Source of the DNA: an uncultured Gemmiger sp.
Lineage (GTDB): Bacteria > Bacillota > Clostridia > Oscillospirales > Ruminococcaceae
Direction: 5' to 3'
DNA: 39,938 bases
Assembly: GCA_947631565.1 (NCBI GenBank)
Contig: CANRLV010000016.1
Location: 1-39,938, forward strand
Positions 14,889 to 22,394 of the stretch are shown piece by piece. Under the pieces are notes generated by a model. It worked only from the letters and a program-made list of their open reading frames with translations, was not told where the DNA came from and made no database searches. Within the stretch, counting starts at the first letter, position 1. Each line of letters opens with the position of its first letter. The translations under genes were made by a program, and so were the position numbers.

Positions 14889-17372
14889 TCAGTAGCTCTG
14901 GTACATATTGTCCTCGGTGTAATAGCCGACAAGGCCGCCGCCGGAGATGATGACGCCGGAGCTGGGGTCAAAGTTGGCCTGGATGACGTTCTCCGGCATC
15001 GGGAAGGCCTTGTACTCCAGGTCCGCCTGCACATCCTCCATCAGGTCTTTCCATGCCTCTTGGATGGGGGTGCCGTAATGGATGCCGTAATCGTACAGGC
15101 TGTCCGGCTTGTCAAAGCCGAACCACAGCGCCGTGACGTAGTAGGGCGTCAGGCCGACGAAGGTGAAGTCGTTGCCGTTCTGGGTGGTGCCGGTCTTGGC
15201 CACGGCCTCAAGGCCGTTTTCCAGCACCGGCGCGCGGCCGGACGCCGTGCCGCCCTGCCGGAGGACGTTCGCCAGCATACGGTTCATGATGGCGGCGGTG
15301 TCGGGCCGGATGGCCTGGGTGGTGACGATGTTCTTGGTGTTGTCAAGATAAAGGTTGCCGCTGGAGTCGTAGATCTCGGTGAAATAGTGCGGCGTGGTGA
15401 AGGAGCCGTCGTAGAAGATGGAGTAGGCACCGGCCAACTCGACCACGGTGAGACCCTCGCTCTGGCCGCCCAGCACCATGGGGGCGAGCTCGCGGTCGGT
15501 GGTGACGCCGTCGTCGCCCTTGTCGATGAGGTGCTCGCAGTGCAGCGTGCCGGTGACGAAATCAAAGATGCGGTCGGCGCCGACCACGTTGCCGATCTGT
15601 ACGGCGACGGTGTTGAGGGACTGGCGCAAGGCGTCCCACACCAGCACCATCGCGCCGTTGCCGCCGGCGCCGTTGTAGTTCTCGGGCCAGGGCTTCCAGA
15701 TATCGTCGCGGGCGCGGTTTTCGGGGTCCCAGATGTTGTTCTTGAGGCCCAGCGCCTCGACCTTTTCGGTGTCCAGCACGCGCTTGTCGCTGGCCTGGTA
15801 GAGTGGGATGTCGCACACCGGGTAGGAGTAGTTGATGATGCGGTTTTCCAGCGCCAGGCAGTAGGTGCCGATGGGCTTCATCGTCGAGCCGGTCTGGTGC
15901 GGCGTGGTGGCGCGGTTGAGGCCGAGGTCGAACTGCTTTTCGCCGAGGCCCCCGGTGATGGCGCGGATGTTGCCCTCATAGTCCAGCACGGCGGCCGAGA
16001 CCTGCGTGCGCACGCGGCGGTAGAACACCAGCTTGCCGCTTTCGTTGACGCTGGTCTTGAAGGTGTTGGCCTCCTCGTCGAGATAGACGGGGATATCGCC
16101 CTGTGAGAAGATGGCCCAGTCACGGTCGCCGTCGATGGGCCAGCCCTTGGAATCGTACAGGATATGGCCTTTCTCGGCGTCGACCGAGGAGTTGACCTCC
16201 TCCTCGTGCCAGGCGGGGGCGAAGCGCTCGTCGCCGGGGTCCAGCATCATCGTCTCGAGCTTTTCCTGCAAGACGGGGTCGACGGTGGAATAGATGTTGA
16301 GGCCGCCGTTGAACACCATGCTCTGCGCCTCGGACCGGGTCAGGCCCTTCTCCTCGACGATGGCATCGATGACGTCCTGGAACAGCGCGTCGGTGAACCA
16401 GCTGTTGCGGGAGTTGCTGGTCGAGGACACGCTGCTGTTGGCGGTGGCGCTGTTCGCCTCGACCATGGTGAGCGGCTCCGCTTGGGCAGCGGTGCACTCG
16501 GCCGCCGAGATGAGGCCCTGGTCGCGCATCAGGCCCAGCACATAGTTGCGGCGCTGGATGAGGTTCTCGGGGTTGGTGGAGGGGTTGTAGTTCTGCGGGT
16601 TTTTGGTGATGGAGGCAAGTGTGGCGCACTCGGCCAGGTCCAGCTCGCTGGCCGATTTGCCGAAATACTCGTTGGCGCCGACCTCCATGCCGCAGATGGT
16701 ACCGGTCAGCGGGATGGTGTTGAGGTAGCCCTCCAGCACCGTCTCCTTGCTGTAGCGGCGGGAGACCGCAATGGCGCGGAAGATCTCGCGCACCTTGCGC
16801 ATGACGTCCTGCTGGGAGTCGCCGGTCAGGTTTTTGATGAGCTGCTGCTCCAGTGTCGAGGCGCCCTGCCGCGCGCCGAGCAGCGCGCCGTTGGTGAACT
16901 CATTGAGGGCGGCGGCCAGCGTGCGCTTGGGGTTGATGCCGAATTCCTCGCTGTAAAAATCCTTGTCCTCGACGGCGATGACGGCGTTCTGCAGGTTTTT
17001 GGGCATCTCGGCCAGCGGCTTCCAGATGCGGTTGGAGTTGCCGTTCCAAGTGGCGTACTCGTCGCCGTTCATGTCATAGACGATGCTGGTCTGGGCCAGC
17101 TGGTAGCTGTCAAGGTCGAGCAGCTCGTCGTCGTCCGCCGTGACCTGCACCACATACATGGCCAGCAGCACGCCGGCCACGCTGCCCAGCATCACGAACA
17201 GGCACAGAATGCAGCCAATAAGGCTGAACAGAAAACGGAACGGATGCAGGCGGAAACGCCGCCTTTTTTTCTTTTTTTTCGGCACACCGGCGGGCGCGGC
17301 GGCGGGCTGCTGCTCGCCGGCGGCGCCGTCGGTGGTAAGTCTCCTGGGGCGCTTGGGGTCCAATTCGCTCAT
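14889..17372 (-). CDS. Class A penicillin-binding protein (PBP1A family)
   Basis: A bifunctional glycosyltransferase/transpeptidase that builds peptidoglycan. A basic, Lys/Arg-rich cytoplasmic tail (KKKKKRRRFRLHP) precedes one membrane helix at about 45-75. The GT51 domain has AVEDKDFYSEEFGINPKR and GASTLEQQLIKNLTG; the transpeptidase has SxxK in TGSTMKPIGTY, SxN in RQSLNTVAVQ and KTG in VAKTGTTQNGND. Start ATG at 17372 behind AAGGAGG gives 827 aa; an upstream extension reads through non-coding sequence. Monocistronic. Confidence 0.94.
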   Translation of the reverse strand: MSELDPKRPRRLTTDGAAGEQQPAAAPAGVPKKKKKRRRFRLHPFRFLFSLIGCILCLFVMLGSVAGVLLAMYVVQVTADDDELLDLDSYQLAQTSIVYDMNGDEYATWNGNSNRIWKPLAEMPKNLQNAVIAVEDKDFYSEEFGINPKRTLAAALNEFTNGALLGARQGASTLEQQLIKNLTGDSQQDVMRKVREIFRAIAVSRRYSKETVLEGYLNTIPLTGTICGMEVGANEYFGKSASELDLAECATLASITKNPQNYNPSTNPENLIQRRNYVLGLMRDQGLISAAECTAAQAEPLTMVEANSATANSSVSSTSNSRNSWFTDALFQDVIDAIVEEKGLTRSEAQSMVFNGGLNIYSTVDPVLQEKLETMMLDPGDERFAPAWHEEEVNSSVDAEKGHILYDSKGWPIDGDRDWAIFSQGDIPVYLDEEANTFKTSVNESGKLVFYRRVRTQVSAAVLDYEGNIRAITGGLGEKQFDLGLNRATTPHQTGSTMKPIGTYCLALENRIINYSYPVCDIPLYQASDKRVLDTEKVEALGLKNNIWDPENRARDDIWKPWPENYNGAGGNGAMVLVWDALRQSLNTVAVQIGNVVGADRIFDFVTGTLHCEHLIDKGDDGVTTDRELAPMVLGGQSEGLTVVELAGAYSIFYDGSFTTPHYFTEIYDSSGNLYLDNTKNIVTTQAIRPDTAAIMNRMLANVLRQGGTASGRAPVLENGLEAVAKTGTTQNGNDFTFVGLTPYYVTALWFGFDKPDSLYDYGIHYGTPIQEAWKDLMEDVQADLEYKAFPMPENVIQANFDPSSGVIISGGGLVGYYTEDNMYQSY

Positions 17373-17598
17373 GGGGTGGACCGCCTCCTTTTTGCAGATG
17401 GTGTGTCTGGCACTTCCTCGGTTTTTGTATGCGTACAGGGCCCGCGCGGGGCGCGTGCCCCCAAAATCCCGTATTGTACAGTATAACACAAAGGCCCGCC
17501 AAAAGTACAGGGCCCCCGGTAAATTGTCACACTTTTTTTGCTTATCGGGGCTGTAGGGCGGGCATACTGCAATCAGATAAAGAAAGGGGGTGGCGGCG

Positions 17599-17907
17599 AT
17601 GGAGCACAGGGTATCGGCTGTACGGCGCTGGTATTTTACGCTGCTGGGCGCTTTGGCGGCGCTGTGTGTGACGGCGGCGGTTCTGTGGTTCGCGCTGGGT
17701 CAGCCCGGGCAGGCGCAGCCCGCCTGGCTGCTCAAGGACAGCGGCGGTCGGCTGGCGCTGTACGCGGCCGACGGCAGCGGCCCGTTGGCCCGGTATGACA
17801 TCTACACCCGCCTGCTGCCGGAGGAGGACGTGCTGGCCCTGCAGGGCGGGGTGACGGTGCGCGACGCGGCCGATCTGCAGCAAAAGCTGGAGGATTATGG
17901 ACTGTAG
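17599..17907 (+). CDS. Small membrane-anchored protein, BofC C-terminal domain-like
   Basis: 102 aa, ATG after AAAGGGGG. One membrane helix (about 13-36, FTLLGALAALCVTAAVLWFAL) with a short basic cytoplasmic end, then about 60 residues outside: WLLKDSGGRLALYAADGSG, then a C-terminal YGL preceded by DAADLQQKLED. The pattern of a short beta strand (GGRLALY), an LPEEDVLALQGGVTV turn and an ELxxLLEDY-like ending resembles the C-terminal domain of BofC, a regulator of SpoIVB in sporulation. That match is from memory of the family and is tentative. It lies alone between two minus-strand genes. Confidence 0.5.
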   Translation: MEHRVSAVRRWYFTLLGALAALCVTAAVLWFALGQPGQAQPAWLLKDSGGRLALYAADGSGPLARYDIYTRLLPEEDVLALQGGVTVRDAADLQQKLEDYGL

Positions 17908-17928
17908 CCAGCAAAGCCGGCCTGCAAC

Positions 17929-17972
17929 GGGCCGCCGCATGGGGCGGCCCCTACGGGATGCCTTGTAGGGGC
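17929..17972. repeat. Double hairpin with GTAGGGGC arms between convergent genes
   Basis: Two overlapping inverted repeats: GGGCCGCC/GGCGGCCC (17929-17950) and GCCCCTAC/GTAGGGGC (17947-17972). They share bases, so the two folds are mutually exclusive. There is no U-run. GTAGGGGC-type inverted repeats are common dispersed repeats in Clostridia genomes. It separates the small membrane protein gene from the HAD gene and may block read-through. Confidence 0.6.
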
Positions 17973-17987
17973 GCCCGCAGCAGATGG

Positions 17988-18635
17988 TCATTCCAGCAAG
18001 ATACTTTGCAGCGTCGCCACCGTGTCCGCCACGGCCACGGCGCCGGCGGACCTGAGCTCCTGCCGCGTGCCGTAGCCGAAGGCCACGCCAACGCAGGGCA
18101 GGCCGTTTTGGGCGGCGCCGCGCACGTCATAGTCGCGGTCGCCGACCATGACGGCGGACGCCCTGGCGGCGGCGGGCAGCTGTGTCAGCGCGTATTCGAT
18201 GACCTCGGCCTTTTCGGTGCGGGTCTCGTCCAGCGTGGAGCCTGCCACAAGGTCAAAGTACCGCGCCAAATCAAAATGCTCCAGGATGCGCACGGCGAAC
18301 GGCTCCGGCTTGGAGGTGGCGAGCACCAGCGTTTTACCCGCCGCGCGCAGGGCTGCGAGCAGGGCCGGGATGCCGGGGTAGACCTCGTTCTCAAACATAC
18401 CGGTGGGCACGAAGTATTCGCGGTAGAGTGGGATGGCGGCGCGGGCCTCGGCCTCGGTCAGGCCGGCATAGACCCGGTAGCTGTGCAGCAGCGGCGGGCC
18501 GATGAATTTGTCGAGCTCGGCGCGCGGCGGCACCGGGCGTCCCAGCCGCCGCAGCGAATGCGCCACCGCGTTGGTGATGCCCGGCCCCGGGTCGGTCAGC
18601 GTGCCGTCCAGATCGAACAAGATCGTATCGTACAT
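17988..18635 (-). CDS. HAD-superfamily phosphatase, phosphoglycolate phosphatase-like
   Basis: A cytoplasmic HAD hydrolase of 215 aa. Motif I ILFDLDGTLTD holds the nucleophile Asp, motif II is LATSKPEP, and motif III/IV is VMVGDRDYDVRGAAQNG. The helical cap (about 15-85) makes it subfamily IA, near Gph/PpaX/YjjG-type enzymes acting on small phosphoesters. The substrate is not determinable here. It begins 18 bases beyond structured element copy 2, with no promoter visible in that gap. A GGAG at the element edge is the only ribosome binding site candidate. Its expression may therefore come through the element from the glycosyltransferase gene. Confidence 0.82.
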   Translation of the reverse strand: MYDTILFDLDGTLTDPGPGITNAVAHSLRRLGRPVPPRAELDKFIGPPLLHSYRVYAGLTEAEARAAIPLYREYFVPTGMFENEVYPGIPALLAALRAAGKTLVLATSKPEPFAVRILEHFDLARYFDLVAGSTLDETRTEKAEVIEYALTQLPAAARASAVMVGDRDYDVRGAAQNGLPCVGVAFGYGTRQELRSAGAVAVADTVATLQSILLE

Positions 18636-18652
18636 AGCTATTATTCAACTCC

Positions 18653-18829
18653 ATCGCCATCGGCGGACATGCGCCGGCGATGGCGATACCTCTAGAGCAA
18701 AAATGCCGCAGCAAGTCGCCGCAGGCATGCGCAAGGCATTTTTGCGACGGTGGGGAATCTAAGGGGGAGGTGCAGGCGGACCGGCGCAGCCAGCCGAACC
18801 TCCCTCTTAAAGCCGAGCGCAGCGAGGCT
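18653..18829. repeat. Structured intergenic element, copy 2 (type A)
   Basis: Hairpin A: ATCGCCATCG (18653-18662) with CGATGGCGAT (18678-18687) around GGACATGCG. Hairpin B is GCAAAAATGCC/GGCATTTTTGC as in copy 1. Hairpin C keeps GGAGGT/ACCTCC but lacks four bases (TGAC) in the inner 3' arm. Hairpin D is AGCC...GGCT with the inner GAGCGCAGCGAG, ending on the first base of the glycosyltransferase stop codon. Hairpin A differs from copy 1 at most positions, yet it pairs perfectly. Confidence 0.9.
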
Positions 18830-19863
18830 CAGTTGAATTTAAAGATTTTTTGCGCGAGACGATAGCCGGTGCGGGAGACGGCGCGGCCGCTTTTACCGGG
18901 CAGATAGCACGCCCCCGCCACCGAGAAGATGCAGCGCTTGAACAGGCGTTTGTCGTAGCTGCGCAGCTCGCTCCAAAGGGCCTTGCGCTTTTTGAGGGCC
19001 TCCTCGCTGCCGTCCATGGACAAAAAGATGCTGGAGATGGCCATCATCATGGAAAAGTAGTTGAGCATATAGCGCCGCAGCTTTTTCTGCTCCGGCGGCA
19101 GGGCGTAGACGTCGACGGCGCGCATCATCAGCCGGGTGACGCGCAGCTGCTGGTCGATGCGTTTGATCATGTTCTTCTCGTTGACGCTCTGGTCGTCGCG
19201 CCCGATGAAGTAGCGGTAGAGGTCCAGCGGCATATAGTAGATGGTCTTGACGCTGGGCAGCGGCTGGTAGACGAACAGGTTGTCGACGTAGAACGTGTGC
19301 TTGGGCAGCTCCAGCCCGCAGTCCCGCAGCAGTTGGGTGCGGTAGATGACGCTGTGCATCAGAATGTTCTGGCTGGGCGGGAAGACGCCGATATCCTTCC
19401 AGCCGAACACCCTGTTCTGGGGCAGGATGCCGCGGTAGCCGATGGTGTGGTGGGTGCCGTCGGCCATATGCTCGTATACATAGTTGCACATCAACAGGTC
19501 CAGCGGCGCCTCGCCGGCCTTCTCGGCGGCGGCGAACACGCGCAGGCGGGCCATGACCTGCTGCAGGGCGTCGGCGTCGAGCCAGTCATCGGAATCGACG
19601 ACCTTGAAGTACTCGCCCCTGGCATTGCGGATGCCCTGGTTGACGCCCTCGCCGTGACCGCCGTTCTCCTGGTGGATGACGCGCACCAGCTCCGGGTACT
19701 GCGCGGCGTAGCGGTCGGCGACGGCGCCGGTGTCGTCGGTGGAGCCGTCGTCGACCAGGATGATCTCGGCTTCCTCACCGGCGGGCAGCAGCGTTTCGAT
19801 GCAGCGGTCCATATAGGCGGCGGAATTGTAGCAGGGCACGGTAAAGGTAATGAGCTTTTGCAC
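18829..19863 (-). CDS. Family 2 glycosyltransferase
   Basis: Transfers a sugar from a nucleotide-sugar to a surface polymer or lipid. The GT-A fold is clear: TFTVPCYNSAAYMDRCIETL, then ILVDDGSTDDTG, HQENGGHGEGVNQGI and the metal-binding DSD of FKVVDSDDWLDAD (residues about 95-105). The C-terminal 200 residues carry helices but no clear membrane span, unlike processive synthases. 344 aa; GTG start after GGGAGGAG. It has its own promoter. Neither neighbour is a polysaccharide gene, so the acceptor is unknown. Confidence 0.88.
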   Translation of the reverse strand: MQKLITFTVPCYNSAAYMDRCIETLLPAGEEAEIILVDDGSTDDTGAVADRYAAQYPELVRVIHQENGGHGEGVNQGIRNARGEYFKVVDSDDWLDADALQQVMARLRVFAAAEKAGEAPLDLLMCNYVYEHMADGTHHTIGYRGILPQNRVFGWKDIGVFPPSQNILMHSVIYRTQLLRDCGLELPKHTFYVDNLFVYQPLPSVKTIYYMPLDLYRYFIGRDDQSVNEKNMIKRIDQQLRVTRLMMRAVDVYALPPEQKKLRRYMLNYFSMMMAISSIFLSMDGSEEALKKRKALWSELRSYDKRLFKRCIFSVAGACYLPGKSGRAVSRTGYRLAQKIFKFN

Positions 19864-19898
19864 GTTCGTCTCCTCCCGGATGGTAGTCTCTGCCTACC

Positions 19899-19927
19899 AG
19901 CATACCCGTTTTCGCCGCAAAAAGCAA
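19899..19927 (-). promoter_or_regulatory. Promoter of the glycosyltransferase gene
   Basis: TTGCTT (19922-19927), 17-bp spacer, TATGCT (19899-19904) on the minus strand. The -35 is made from the T-rich tail of the terminator just upstream. Confidence 0.65.
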
Positions 19928-19957
19928 GCGCGCGGCGGAGAAAATCCGCCGCGCGCC
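19914..19957 (-). terminator. Intrinsic terminator between the 38-aa ORF unit and the glycosyltransferase
   Basis: On the minus strand a GC-rich stem GCGCGGCGGA/TCCGCCGCGC closes on a TTTTC loop and is followed by GCTTGCTTTTTG. It ends the transcript that comes through structured element copy 3, so copy 3 would lie in the 3' untranslated region of that transcript. Confidence 0.75.
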
Positions 19958-19989
19958 GCAGGCTGTCAAAAAGGTATGTTTTAAATCTT

Positions 19990-20179
19990 ATCGCCCTCGG
20001 CTGACATGCGCAGACGAGGGCGATACCTCTAGAGCAAAAAATGTCGTTCGAGTCGCCGTCAGGCATGAGAACGATATTTTTTGTGACGGGGTGTGTCCAA
20101 GAGAGGGGTGCAGGCGGATTGGCGCAGCCAGCTTAGCCGAACCCCTCTTTTGCAGCGTGTCGAATTCTTCGACACGCTG
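19990..20179. repeat. Structured intergenic element, copy 3 (type B)
   Basis: Hairpin A: ATCGCCCTCG (19990-19999) with CGAGGGCGAT (20015-20024). Hairpin B is a different, longer stem: GCAAAAAATGTCGTTC with GAACGATATTTTTTGT (20034-20084). The linker reads GTGTGTCCAAGA. Hairpin C uses GAGGGGT/ACCCCTC in place of GGGAGGT/ACCTCCC. Hairpin D is a 12-bp stem CAGCGTGTCGAA/TTCGACACGCTG (20153-20179), 7 bases from the stop codon of the 38-aa ORF. Shares the upstream string CTGTCAAAAA with copy 5. Confidence 0.9.
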
Positions 20180-20186
20180 GCGCACT

Positions 20187-20303
20187 TCAGGCCGCCGACA
20201 GCTCCCGCCAGGCCTCAGCGACCGTGTCGGCTGAAAACAGGAACTCGCCGTTGGGGGCATATACCTCGACATGGCCGCCCACATATTTGATCTGTTCGCT
20301 CAT
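20187..20303 (-). CDS. Small protein of 38 aa, function unknown
   Basis: A short ORF encoding MSEQIKYVGGHVEVYAPNGE followed by FLFSADTVAEAWRELSAA. It reads as a real protein: balanced composition, alternating beta pattern in residues 5-23 (IKYVGGHVEVYAPNGEFLF), then one amphipathic helix (TVAEAWREL). AAGGCGG lies about 10 bases before the ATG. No cysteine, membrane helix or signal peptide. It lies alone between the small membrane protein gene and element copy 3. I do not recognise the family with certainty, and no function is proposed. Confidence 0.65.
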   Translation of the reverse strand: MSEQIKYVGGHVEVYAPNGEFLFSADTVAEAWRELSAA

Positions 20304-20422
20304 AAGAATACCGCCTTTCGTAGTTCGGGTGTGTTTCTTTGTACCCAATATACGCCAAAGGCGGGCCGATAAACCGTATCATAAAAGCGTTTGCGCAAAA
20401 GTATAGGGTGATAAACCGGATT

Positions 20423-20818
20423 TTAAGCCCGCTGCCGGGCCGTCGCGCGGCGCAGCGCGCGCAGCACGGTGAGCACCCAGGCGCACAGCGCCAGCCAGGC
20501 AAGGCTGTATTTGGGGCAGACGAGGCCGGCCAGGTCCGCCCACTCGGCGCTGTAGTCCCACACGGCGGCGTGCAGCACGCGGGTGCAGTACAGCCCCGCC
20601 GCCAGCTCGATGCCGGTCACGCCCAGCGCGCCCAGCAGCGCCCCGGCCGGCAGCGGCAGCCGGGGCCGGTCCTCCAAAAAGGCGAGCAGGCACAGCGCCA
20701 GCCCGCCGGCCGCGAACATCGTCCAGTGGGTGAAGCCGCGCCAGCCAAGCTCCAGCCCGCAGTACCCGGCCCCACCCAGGGCAAACAGGCAGGCGTATTC
20801 CAACCGCCGCACGCGCAT
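20423..20818 (-). CDS. Small integral membrane protein, putative ABC-transporter type IV (PF06541)-like
   Basis: About 131 aa with four hydrophobic segments: LEYACLFALGGAGYCGLEL, HWTMFAAGGLALCLLAFL, LPAGALLGALGVTGIELAAG and SLAWLALCAWVLTVLRAL. The motif WDYS followed by GLVCPKYSLAW near the end, and a GxxE in helix 3 (VTGIELAAG), match the PF06541 family of uncharacterised membrane proteins. Function unknown. The ATG at 20818 touches the GGGGAGGGG ribosome binding site, so the GTG at 20812 may be the true start. It ends with Arg-rich RRATARQRA. Confidence 0.62.
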   Translation of the reverse strand: MRVRRLEYACLFALGGAGYCGLELGWRGFTHWTMFAAGGLALCLLAFLEDRPRLPLPAGALLGALGVTGIELAAGLYCTRVLHAAVWDYSAEWADLAGLVCPKYSLAWLALCAWVLTVLRALRRATARQRA

Positions 20819-20871
20819 CCCCTCCCCCGCCGTTCCTGCCATTTTAGTATGCGCCGGGGCGGCGGAGCTTA

Positions 20872-20904
20872 CGCAAAACACGCCCCGCGGCAAAGCGCGG
20901 GGCG
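20872..20904 (-). terminator. Intrinsic terminator of pncB
   Basis: On the minus strand CGCCCCGCG and CGCGGGGCG (9-bp stem) followed by TGTTTTGC, about 20 bases after the pncB stop. Confidence 0.8.
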
Positions 20905-20921
20905 CGGCGTAAACCGTATGC

Positions 20922-22364
20922 TTACTGTGACATCTCCTCCAGCAGCCTGGCGCGGATGTCCCACAGCTGTTGGCTCAGGTCCACATAGTAGCGGTGGGGG
21001 TTTTCAAAGCGCTTGACCTCGTCCCAGAGATTGGCCACCTGCTGCGCGCAGTAGGCGCGGATATCGTCGAGCTGCGGGCTCTGGTAGACGCGCTTGCCGC
21101 CCGCGTAGACGGGCGTGGACAGGCATTTGGCCGTACAGCCGGTGTAGGTGCGGTGCTTCCAGGTCTCGGCGGGGTCAAACAGCGTGATGCCGTTCGCGGC
21201 ATCCACCGTCTCGCCGGCGACAGTGATGAGGTCCGCCATCGCTTTGCCGTCCGCGTCGTACAGGCGCCAGACCTGCTTTAAGCAGGGGACGGTCATCTTC
21301 TCGGCCGTCTCGGAAAGCTTTATTTTCGGCGTGTAGCTGCCGTCGGCCTGCTTGACGGCGGCCAGCTTGTACACCCCGCCGAACACGGGGTCGGACTTGG
21401 CGGTGATCATGTTCTCGCCGATGCCGAAGCTGTCGACCCTGGCGCCCTGCAGGAGCAGGTCGCGCACGATGTACTCATCGAGACTGTTGGAGGCGCAGAT
21501 GGTGCAGTCGGCATAGCCGGCGGCGTCGAGCAGCTTGCGGGCTTTTTTGGATAAGTAGGCGATGTCGCCGGAGTCGATGCGGATGCCCTTGGGCCGCTTG
21601 CCCATCGGCTTGAGCACCTCGTCAAAGACCTTGATGGCGTTGGGCACGCCGGATTTGAGCACGTTGTAGGTATCGACCAGCAGCACGCAGGCGTCCGGGT
21701 AGAGGCGGGCATACTTGGCAAAGGCGTCGTACTCAGTGGGGAACATCTGCACCCAGGAATGGGCCATGGTGCCGGACGCCGGGATGCCGAAATCCCGCGC
21801 CGCCATCACGCAGGAGGTCGAGCCGCAGCCGCCGATGTAGGCGGCGCGGGCGCCGTAGTAGGCGCCGTCATAGCCTTGCGCGCGGCGGGCGCCGAACTCC
21901 ATGACCGGGTGGCCGGCGGCCGCGCGCACGATGCGGTTCGCCTTGGTGGCGATGAGGCACTGGTGGTTGAAGGTGACGAGCAGCAGCGTCTCCAGCAGCT
22001 GGCATTCGATGGCCGGACCCTCGACGGTGACGATGGGCTCATGCGGGAAGATGGGCGTGCCCTCGGGGATGGCCCAGATGTTGCAGTGCAGCTGTAAATT
22101 TTGCAGGTAGGTCAAAAACTTCTCGTCAAAGGTACCGCCGGCGCGCAGCCAGGCGATGTCCTCGGGCATGAAGGACAGGTCCTCCAGGCTTTCGATGAAC
22201 GTTTGCAGCCCGGCCATAATGGCATAGCCGCCGCCGTCCGGCACGCGGCGGAAGAACATATCAAAGACGGCGATCTTGTCCTGATAGCCCTCGTCCAGGT
22301 AGCCGGCGGACATCGTCAGCTCGTAAAAATCCGTCATGGCGGCGAGGTTGCGCTTGAAACGCAT
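20922..22364 (-). CDS. pncB: Nicotinate phosphoribosyltransferase
   Basis: Makes nicotinate mononucleotide from nicotinate and PRPP with ATP help; NAD salvage in the cytoplasm. 480 aa. Family motifs: N-terminal MTDFYELTMSAGYL, FDMFFRRVPDGGGYAIMAGL, VEFGARRAQG-like MEFGARRAQGYDGAY, GTMAHSWVQMFPTEYDAF and the phosphate-binding region IRIDSGDIAYLSKKAR. GGAGGG precedes the ATG. It follows dac by 30 bases and is probably read from the dac promoter. Confidence 0.95.
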   Translation of the reverse strand: MRFKRNLAAMTDFYELTMSAGYLDEGYQDKIAVFDMFFRRVPDGGGYAIMAGLQTFIESLEDLSFMPEDIAWLRAGGTFDEKFLTYLQNLQLHCNIWAIPEGTPIFPHEPIVTVEGPAIECQLLETLLLVTFNHQCLIATKANRIVRAAAGHPVMEFGARRAQGYDGAYYGARAAYIGGCGSTSCVMAARDFGIPASGTMAHSWVQMFPTEYDAFAKYARLYPDACVLLVDTYNVLKSGVPNAIKVFDEVLKPMGKRPKGIRIDSGDIAYLSKKARKLLDAAGYADCTICASNSLDEYIVRDLLLQGARVDSFGIGENMITAKSDPVFGGVYKLAAVKQADGSYTPKIKLSETAEKMTVPCLKQVWRLYDADGKAMADLITVAGETVDAANGITLFDPAETWKHRTYTGCTAKCLSTPVYAGGKRVYQSPQLDDIRAYCAQQVANLWDEVKRFENPHRYYVDLSQQLWDIRARLLEEMSQ

Positions 22365-22394
22365 GGCAGGTCCCTCCTTTTTTTCAAACGGGGG

